Source: Pseudomonadota bacterium (GTDB lineage: Bacteria > Pseudomonadota > Gammaproteobacteria > Xanthomonadales > Ahniellaceae). Taken from it: a stretch of 32,601 nt of DNA. Shown here piece by piece: positions 30,403-32,601 of the stretch. How positions within the stretch are numbered: position 1 is the stretch's first letter; the number at the start of each line of letters is the position of its first letter. Both the position numbers and the translations under genes were made by a program. The notes below the pieces were generated by a model, which did not search any database, had not been told where the DNA came from, and saw only the letters and a program-made list of their open reading frames with translations. The stretch covers positions 1-32,601 of the forward strand of contig JAKJFE010000023.1 in NCBI GenBank assembly GCA_022705045.1. Reading direction: 5' to 3'.

Positions 30403-30816
30403 GTGAAACCGCACCCGCTGATCCCGCGCTGGGCCTATGTCGTGTTCGCCTGGGCCATGCTCGCGCTCGGCGTCATCGGCATCGTCTTGCCCGGCCTGCC
30501 GACCACGCCCTTCGTCCTGCTCGCCGCCTGGGCCGCCGCCCGCGGCTCGAAACGCCTGCACGACTGGATGCACGCCAATGCCACCTTCGGCCCGATGATC
30601 CGCGACTGGGAAGCCAGCGGCGCCGTCAGCCGCCGCGCCAAGTGGGCCGCCACGATCACCATGCTCGCCTGCGCCGCGATCATGTTCCTCACCGCCCCGA
30701 AATGGTGGATGGCCGCCATCGGCACCGCCATCATGACCCTCACCGGCACCTGGCTGTGGTTGCGGCCGGAGCCGACTGCTCGCACCTCCGGCGAAGCTCG
30801 CCCACCGTCTTCATGA
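30403..30816 (+). CDS. DUF454 (YbaN-like) inner-membrane protein
   Basis: This 137-residue protein starts with GTG at 30403. It matches the DUF454/YbaN layout: a membrane helix (VVFAWAMLALGVIGIVLPGLP) followed by the signature GLPTTPFVLLAAWAAARGS, then KRLHDWMHANATFGPMIRDW with a basic stretch, and two further helices (ITMLACAAIMFLT; AIGTAIMTLTGTWLWL). The function of this family is unknown to me. It is transcribed alone, away from luxI. Confidence 0.85.
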   Translation: MKPHPLIPRWAYVVFAWAMLALGVIGIVLPGLPTTPFVLLAAWAAARGSKRLHDWMHANATFGPMIRDWEASGAVSRRAKWAATITMLACAAIMFLTAPKWWMAAIGTAIMTLTGTWLWLRPEPTARTSGEARPPSS

Positions 30817-30898
30817 TCTCCGAGCGGCCCGCCCCGCCCGGACACCGGCAAAGACCGTGAGTGCGATACTGCACCCTTGTCTCCGTGGTCCATCGCCG

Positions 30899-32601
30899 AT
30901 GCGATTTCTTCTGGCTTCTGCCTCCCTGTTGCTTCCGCACATCGCGCAGCTCGCGCACGCCGAAGCCTTCAACCAACCCAAGGTCCACGTCGACCCGGCG
31001 CTCAGGCTCTATGACAGCGCCGGAGTGACCCAAGCGGCCAATTTGCCGGATGGCGGGGTCGTCCTCGTCGGTGACTTCGACGAATACGCTGGCGTACGCG
31101 TGGATGGCATCGTCAAGCTCTTTCCCGACGGTAGCGTCGACCTGTCGTTCAAGCCGTCACTGGAAATGCAAGACATCGGACCTGCACACCCCAATGGGGT
31201 CGCGCTTGTGGGCGACGATTTGTATGTCTCCGGAGCATTCAATTTGGTGGACGGGGTCGAGACGATTGAAATCGCGCGATTCCAACTGCCTGAGCTCTCA
31301 CTCACCCCCAACTCGATCGGTGCCTCAGCGCAGATCGACGCCATCAGGGACATCGACGGAGACCTGTTGGTGGCCGCCGGCAGCTGGATTTCCCGGTTCG
31401 ATCTGGATAACGACGGATCGCTTACCCAATGGAACGACATCCAATTGCCGCAAGGGACCTACGGCACAACCGCGCTCAAGATTTCACCAGAGGGGAACAT
31501 CGGTGTCTTGACGGTGGCCATGAGGATCCTCGTCTACTCCGGAAGTACGGGCGGTTTTCTCTTCGAAGCACCCGTTCCCACCCCTGACTGGAACTTCGGA
31601 CTGCAGTTCGATTTCGCGTCCGACGGCGACCTGCTGATCTCTGGCGATTTTCATGTGATGGAAACCACAGGTCCGGCAAACCTGATCAGAGTCGACGGGT
31701 CAACCGGGCAAGTCGATCCGACCTGGACATTCCATAGCGATGATCCGGACGCTGCTTTCGGCGGCGTCCTCGCGCTTCCAGACGGCGGCGCAATCGTCAC
31801 CGGCGGCTTCACGCAGATCAATGACACGCCCACACCCGAAGGAATCGCACGAATCGACGAAGACGGAACCGTGCGGCCCCATTGGGGAAACACCCACGCA
31901 AGCGTGAAGTCCGAGTTCCTGCACGCACTCGGAAATGGCCTGTTCCTGATCGGCGAAAAGCCGATCGACGGAGGCGCCTGCACCGTTCAGTTCGCGAGGA
32001 TCCAAGATGGAGCGAACTTGCCGCCAGTACCTGCCGGCAGCGTGCTTTCGAAGGACGCATCGATCAGGCAAATTCTGGGAGATTCCGGAGATGTGTTTGT
32101 CGGCGGACAGATGACACGTACCGCAGGCTTTTCGACCGATGGCGTTCTCAAACTGGACCGCACACTCACGATCGACGAGTCTTTCTCGGCACAGCTTGTC
32201 GGCCACTTTTTTGATCCTCCGGCCATCAGAAAATTCGCCGTCGGCGGTGGTCATCTCTACGCGCTCGGCTCATTGCCGACCTTCGAGAGCAGTGACGACC
32301 CTGAAGAACCTTATTGGATCTTCGACCACCATATTTCCTCTTTGACCGGCCAGGAGTGGGCGCCAGGGTCCTACGACAACCAGCCGTCTATGTTCGGCTT
32401 TAGGACAGTTCCGACCTACAACCCAACCGACGGAGCTTTCTATCTGGTTCAGGCTTACGGCGGACAAACCCTGCCGTACCGAACTGCATTTAGATATTTG
32501 CCCGAAGCGCGCGCCACGGATCCCGCCTGGATGCTCAATGTGGCCAACCTCACCTACACCAGAACTTCGGTCGTCGTCGGCGACCATCTCTACTACGGCG
32601 G
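30899..32601 (+). CDS. Exported delta-60-like repeat protein, N-terminal part (runs off the window)
   Basis: From ATG 30899 the frame stays open to the window end (567 codons, no stop). The protein starts with a signal peptide (FLLASASLLLPHIAQLAHA). The mature part shows repeats like the delta-60 or beta-propeller type: AANLPDGGVVLVGDFDEYAG then RVDGIVKLFPDGSVDLSF, later ALPDGGAIVTGGFTQINDTP and GIARIDEDGTVRPHW, and SGDVFVGGQMTRTAGFSTDG then VLKLDRTLTIDESFS. Such proteins are extracellular and of unknown function. Codon choice and lower GC resemble the FG-GAP gene at the other edge. Whether it also ends in DGFE cannot be seen. Confidence 0.85.
   Translation, partial: MRFLLASASLLLPHIAQLAHAEAFNQPKVHVDPALRLYDSAGVTQAANLPDGGVVLVGDFDEYAGVRVDGIVKLFPDGSVDLSFKPSLEMQDIGPAHPNGVALVGDDLYVSGAFNLVDGVETIEIARFQLPELSLTPNSIGASAQIDAIRDIDGDLLVAAGSWISRFDLDNDGSLTQWNDIQLPQGTYGTTALKISPEGNIGVLTVAMRILVYSGSTGGFLFEAPVPTPDWNFGLQFDFASDGDLLISGDFHVMETTGPANLIRVDGSTGQVDPTWTFHSDDPDAAFGGVLALPDGGAIVTGGFTQINDTPTPEGIARIDEDGTVRPHWGNTHASVKSEFLHALGNGLFLIGEKPIDGGACTVQFARIQDGANLPPVPAGSVLSKDASIRQILGDSGDVFVGGQMTRTAGFSTDGVLKLDRTLTIDESFSAQLVGHFFDPPAIRKFAVGGGHLYALGSLPTFESSDDPEEPYWIFDHHISSLTGQEWAPGSYDNQPSMFGFRTVPTYNPTDGAFYLVQAYGGQTLPYRTAFRYLPEARATDPAWMLNVANLTYTRTSVVVGDHLYYG

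Noticed and set aside
30168-30860. 230-codon plus-strand frame overlapping the DUF454 gene
   Set aside because: Different frame from the recognised protein, rich in Arg/His/Pro, no motif.

Overview
This is a high-GC gammaproteobacterial chromosome segment. The gene families and the GTAG-headed REP elements point to the Xanthomonadales/Lysobacterales (Rhodanobacteraceae or Lysobacteraceae type); this assignment is inferred from gene content, not from a marker gene. No tRNA, rRNA or CRISPR array was seen. Most of the window is core metabolism and secretion. Both edges carry accessory genes for large secreted proteins with visibly lower GC.

Layout. 1-257: 3' end of a ComF-type phosphoribosyltransferase. 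258-2563: an accessory island on the minus strand with an orphan RHS C-terminus, a small lipoprotein and a DUF4279-like protein, punctuated by three related hairpins. 2564-5101: an exported FG-GAP beta-propeller protein ending in DGFED, followed by the stranded C-terminal remnant of another DGFE-ending protein (5352-5519). 5537-8495: minus-strand run ybdK-like ligase, class I glutamine amidotransferase, ubiA. 8900-12580: lpd and aceF (pyruvate dehydrogenase E3 and E2) and ohr. 12697-13284: GNAT acetyltransferase. 13461-17958: an ABC ATPase and a 1199-residue protein that joins an ABC-2 permease to an M1 metallopeptidase. 17971-18806: a membrane protein preceded by a 23-codon relic of an Hsp70 gene. 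18914-20510: a GST and, convergently, a CPBP protease. 20584-21066: a RAYT transposase flanked by REP elements. 21273-22043: a DUF2884/YggN-like protein. 22244-27214: gspC-gspD-gspE of a type II secretion system plus a small membrane protein. 27270-28563: a 63-residue protein and dinB. 28627-30157: a luxR-luxI quorum-sensing pair with a lux box. 30403-30816: a DUF454 protein. 30899 to the end: the 5' part of an exported delta-60-like repeat protein.

The most unusual signal is the REP (SMAG-like) family. Twelve copies of a GTAGGA-headed stem-loop were counted. Seven lie between or at the ends of genes, around a RAYT gene that probably mobilises them. The other five sit in frame inside the interdomain linkers of aceF (three) and lpd (two), where they encode VGAASAA and IAAEAAPTA segments. 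Two genes, the GNAT and the RAYT itself, take their stop codon from a REP. Other points worth checking are the Hsp70 relic, a GspE that lacks the zinc-binding cysteines, the ABC-2/M1 fusion and the RHS-tail/lipoprotein/DUF4279 island.
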